Source: Archangium sp.
Lineage (GTDB): Bacteria; Myxococcota; Myxococcia; Myxococcales; Myxococcaceae
Direction: 5' to 3'
NCBI GenBank assembly: GCA_016793585.1
Contig: JAEUJR010000158.1
Location: forward strand, 1-7,095
DNA length: 7,095 nucleotides
Both the position numbers and the translations under genes were made by a program. Position 1 is the stretch's first letter; every line of letters begins with the position of its first letter. The notes under the pieces are model-generated. The model did no database searches and was not told the origin of the DNA. It saw nothing but the letters and a program-made list of their open reading frames with translations. Shown here one piece after another: positions 5,391-7,095 of this stretch.

Positions 5391-7049
5391 TCACTGCCTG
5401 GTATCGAAGTACTTCTGAATGAGCGCCCGGTTCTTCGGGAGCATCGGCGTCTCACCCACGCCCGGCGCCTGGTCTCCGGTGGCGGCTCCGCTCGTCGTTC
5501 CACCGTTCAGGGGCTGACGGCCCACGCGCGGGTTGGCCGCCTTCAAGCCGTACAGCTCTTCGGCCTCGCCACCGTTGCCCTTCGGCAGCGCTTCGAACTT
5601 GAGCCGGTCGGGGTCCATCTCGGCGTCGTTGCCGAAGACGAGCGGCGTGTCGGAGGCAGGGCCGTGACCGGCGCTCGGGTCGACCTGTCGTGACGCGTGC
5701 CCGGCCGCGTTGGGGTCGAGCCCCTGACTTCCACTCTGGCCGTTCTCGCCGCTCTGCTGTTGCTGGCCCTGCCCTCGCCCCTGACCCTGCCCGCGCGATT
5801 GCTGCTGCTGGCCGCGCGAGCCGGAGGACTGGTTGCCCTGACCGAAGGAATTCGAGAGCTGCTGCCGACGCTGCTCGAGGGCCTTGCGGAGTTGATCAGC
5901 CTGACTGCCGCTCATCGAGCGCGCCTTGCTCGACATGCGCTGTGAAGGACTCGAGCCTTGCTGTCCTTGTTGGCCCTGCTGACCTTGTTGGCCCTGCTGA
6001 CCTTGCTGACCTTGTTGGCCCTGCTGGCCTTGCTGTCCTTGTTGGCCCTGCTGACCTTGCTGTCCTTGCTGGCCCTGCTGTCCTTGTTGTCCCTGCTGGC
6101 CTTGCTGTCCTTGTTGGCCTTGTTGGCCTTGTTGGCCTTGCTGGCCTTGCTGGCCTTGCTGACCTTGCTGTCCTTGTTGGCCCTGCTGGCCTTGCTGTCC
6201 TTGCTGTCCTTGCTGTCCTTGTTGTCCCTGCTGGGCATCGGACGAGCCAGCCGACTCTTCCAGCGCCATCAGCGCGCGCTCGAGTTCGTCACGCTCCCGC
6301 TCGGCGGTGTCACTCGCCTGGCTCTGCGCGACGGCGTCGGAGAGCGCCTTCGCCGCCTGCTCTGCGCGCGACAACTCCGCCGCGGCGTCAGCGGCCTTCT
6401 GCTCCAGCGACTTCTCGAGCGAGTCCGCCGCTTCCCAATCGGTCGCGTCGAACGTTCCATCGTGCAGCTCCTCCTGGAGCCGTTCGAGCTCGGCGCGTGC
6501 GGCTTCGTCGGCGGGCTCTTCTTTCGCGAGCGCTTCGAGCTTCTCGGCGAGCGTCTCGACCCGCGTCGCCGCCGCCGCGTTCACCGCACGAACGGGCCGC
6601 TCGGTCTGTGGCACCAGAAAGCCGACCAGCAGAAAGACGAACGCGAACACCAGCATCGACACCTGCCGCCGCACGTCGATGTCGGGCAGCGGGAGCGTCT
6701 TGAGGCGGGTGTTGAGGTCGAGCTCCCAACCGCCGATGGGCACCTCGAGCCGCGTGAGCAACAGACCGCCGAGACCGGCCTGACGATCGGCCACGACCGC
6801 TGCGGCGTCTTCGCTCACCCGCTTCGAGCGGCCACGCCACCACGAGAACGCCACGCCTAGAACGAACAGCCCGAGCGCCGAAGGAACGAGCGCGCGCTGC
6901 ACGAAGACGCGCCACAGGACGAAGGCCGTCACGCCGACCCACACCGGCACCACGGCCGCGTCGAGCCACACCGCGAGGTTCAAGTGCCGCCGAACGCGGA
7001 GCACGCGCGAGCGCACAGCTTGTTTTCGAGCGAGCTCTCCGGCGGCCAT
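5391..7049 (-). CDS. DUF4175-like membrane protein with coiled coil and (QQG)31 tail (552 residues)
   Basis: The N-terminus is basic (8-22) and is followed by membrane segments at about 27-49, 53-70 and 130-146. Between the second and third is a cytoplasmic stretch with ADRQAGLGGLLLTRLEVP (87-104), which resembles the corresponding part of DUF4175-type proteins. The positive-inside rule puts everything after residue 147 outside the cytoplasm. Residues about 160-265 are Ala/Glu/Leu-rich and look like a coiled coil. Residues 273-365 are 31 uninterrupted Gln-Gln-Gly units. Residues 366-400 may be helical, and 400-445 are Gln/Gly/Ser-rich. The final segment PMLPKNRALIQKYFDTRQ (535-552) is of a type seen at the ends of proteins in MoxR loci. 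The function is unknown; a scaffold or client of the MoxR ATPase is an inference. The ATG start lacks a clear ribosome binding site. The frame stays open to the right edge without another start codon, so an upstream start outside the window is possible. Confidence 0.85.
   Translation of the reverse strand: MAAGELARKQAVRSRVLRVRRHLNLAVWLDAAVVPVWVGVTAFVLWRVFVQRALVPSALGLFVLGVAFSWWRGRSKRVSEDAAAVVADRQAGLGGLLLTRLEVPIGGWELDLNTRLKTLPLPDIDVRRQVSMLVFAFVFLLVGFLVPQTERPVRAVNAAAATRVETLAEKLEALAKEEPADEAARAELERLQEELHDGTFDATDWEAADSLEKSLEQKAADAAAELSRAEQAAKALSDAVAQSQASDTAERERDELERALMALEESAGSSDAQQGQQGQQGQQGQQGQQGQQGQQGQQGQQGQQGQQGQQGQQGQQGQQGQQGQQGQQGQQGQQGQQGQQGQQGQQGQQGQQGQQGQQGQQGQQGSSPSQRMSSKARSMSGSQADQLRKALEQRRQQLSNSFGQGNQSSGSRGQQQQSRGQGQGRGQGQQQQSGENGQSGSQGLDPNAAGHASRQVDPSAGHGPASDTPLVFGNDAEMDPDRLKFEALPKGNGGEAEELYGLKAANPRVGRQPLNGGTTSGAATGDQAPGVGETPMLPKNRALIQKYFDTRQ
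5715..5852 (-). repeat. Second low-complexity Gln/Gly/Ser-rich coding stretch
   Basis: Residues 400-445 of the 552-residue protein are dominated by Gln, Gly, Ser and Arg, with two QQQQ runs separated by RGQGQGRGQG-like sequence. Unlike the upstream QQG array it is irregular, contains arginine and is therefore positively charged. It is probably disordered and may be an older, decayed relative of the array or an independent linker. The boundaries are approximate. Confidence 0.75.
5955..6233 (-). repeat. Coding tandem repeat: 31 units of 9 bases encoding Gln-Gln-Gly
   Basis: There are 31 consecutive 9-base units of form CAR-CAR-GGN on the coding strand, 279 bases with no interruption, encoding residues 273-365 of the 552-residue protein. 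The protein repeat is perfect but the DNA is not. By my reading Gly is encoded by GGC 15 times, GGA 11 times and GGT 5 times. Gln is CAA 33 times and CAG 29 times, although CAG is favoured elsewhere in the window. Three-unit block 5955-5981 recurs exactly at 6027-6053, which suggests segmental duplication. Three minus-strand and two plus-strand frames are free of stops here, so the repeat creates long spurious frames. Gain or loss of units keeps the reading frame. Confidence 0.97.
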
Positions 7050-7095
7050 GTGCGTGGTGGAGACACCTGCTCCACGGTTCGAGCAGCTTAACTGG
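7050..7095 (-). other. Short leader upstream of the first gene; possible hairpin
   Basis: These 46 bases carry no gene I can support. A TAA on the minus strand at 7090-7088 could be the stop of a preceding gene lying off the right edge, but only two bases-worth of context remain. An inverted repeat CTGCTC-N8-GAGCAG spans 7067-7086. It has no T-run, so it is not a convincing intrinsic terminator, and its short arms could occur by chance. I see no clear promoter boxes and no good Shine-Dalgarno near the ATG at 7049. Confidence 0.35.

Noticed and set aside
4329..5693. Plus-strand open frame of 454 codons
   Set aside because: It is antisense to the MoxR gene with every canonical motif on the other strand. 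The protein is low-information and Arg/His-rich.
5955..6233. CRISPR array
   Set aside because: The units are 9 bases, contiguous and in frame. There are no unique spacers of typical length and no cas genes.
5955..6233. G-quadruplex-forming run
   Set aside because: The coding strand has GGG only where CAG precedes a Gly codon, in a minority of units and widely spaced. This gives no good four-run G-quadruplex motif.
5912..6238. Minus-strand frame with Lys-Asp-Ser-Lys repeats
   Set aside because: It is the shifted reading of the same array inside the 552-residue gene. The main frame has membrane segments, a coiled coil and a sensible C-terminus on either side.
5690..6860. Plus-strand frames with Leu-Leu-Ala or Val-Gly-Pro repeats, resembling a membrane or collagen-like protein
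   Set aside because: They are the antisense readings of the CAR-CAR-GGN array, which has no stops in five frames. The flanking sequence in these frames looks like shadow sequence.
7067..7086. Intrinsic terminator of an upstream gene
   Set aside because: The stem is only 6 pairs with an 8-base loop and no T-run follows on the minus strand. It is kept only as a possible regulatory inverted repeat.

Overview
The window is a GC-rich bacterial segment that is almost wholly coding. Every gene I can support lies on the minus strand, so the gene order reads from right to left. GC-rich third codon positions, GTG/ATG starts, Ala/Arg/Glu-rich proteins and several large envelope proteins without a familiar gene name suggest a GC-rich proteobacterium-like organism. 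Myxococcota (formerly Deltaproteobacteria) is my best guess. It rests on style and gene content only, since there is no rRNA or marker gene.

The layout in transcription order is as follows. (1) 7049-5391: a 552-residue membrane protein with three N-terminal membrane segments, a coiled coil, 31 perfect Gln-Gln-Gly units, a second Gln/Gly/Ser-rich stretch and a conserved-looking C-terminal end; it resembles DUF4175-type proteins. (2) 5378-4389: a complete MoxR-family AAA+ ATPase. (3) 4392-2680: a 570-residue envelope protein with a signal peptide, a beta-rich domain, a glutamine-amidotransferase-like fold without a catalytic cysteine, two membrane segments and a C-terminal extracytoplasmic domain. 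(4) 2683-1691: an ABC transporter ATPase. (5) 1694-228: an ABC-2-type permease with about 12 hydrophobic segments. (6) 231-1: the start of a second, paralogous permease that runs off the left edge. Its GTG start was found by reading the sequence directly.

The six genes form one tight operon. There is a 12-base gap between genes 1 and 2, filled by the ribosome binding site of gene 2, then four consecutive 4-base GTGA/ATGA stop-start overlaps. The only non-coding stretch of note is 7050-7095, at the right edge.

As a working model, the ABC ATPase and two permeases form a transporter or mechanochemical membrane machine. The 570-residue protein would be its extracytoplasmic partner, similar in layout to the GldA/GldF/GldG type of ABC complex. 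The MoxR ATPase and the repeat-tailed membrane protein would act as an assembly or remodelling module. This linkage is inferred from gene order and is not a demonstrated function. The most unusual element is the 279-base repeat encoding (QQG)31, which is perfect in protein but highly varied in codons.
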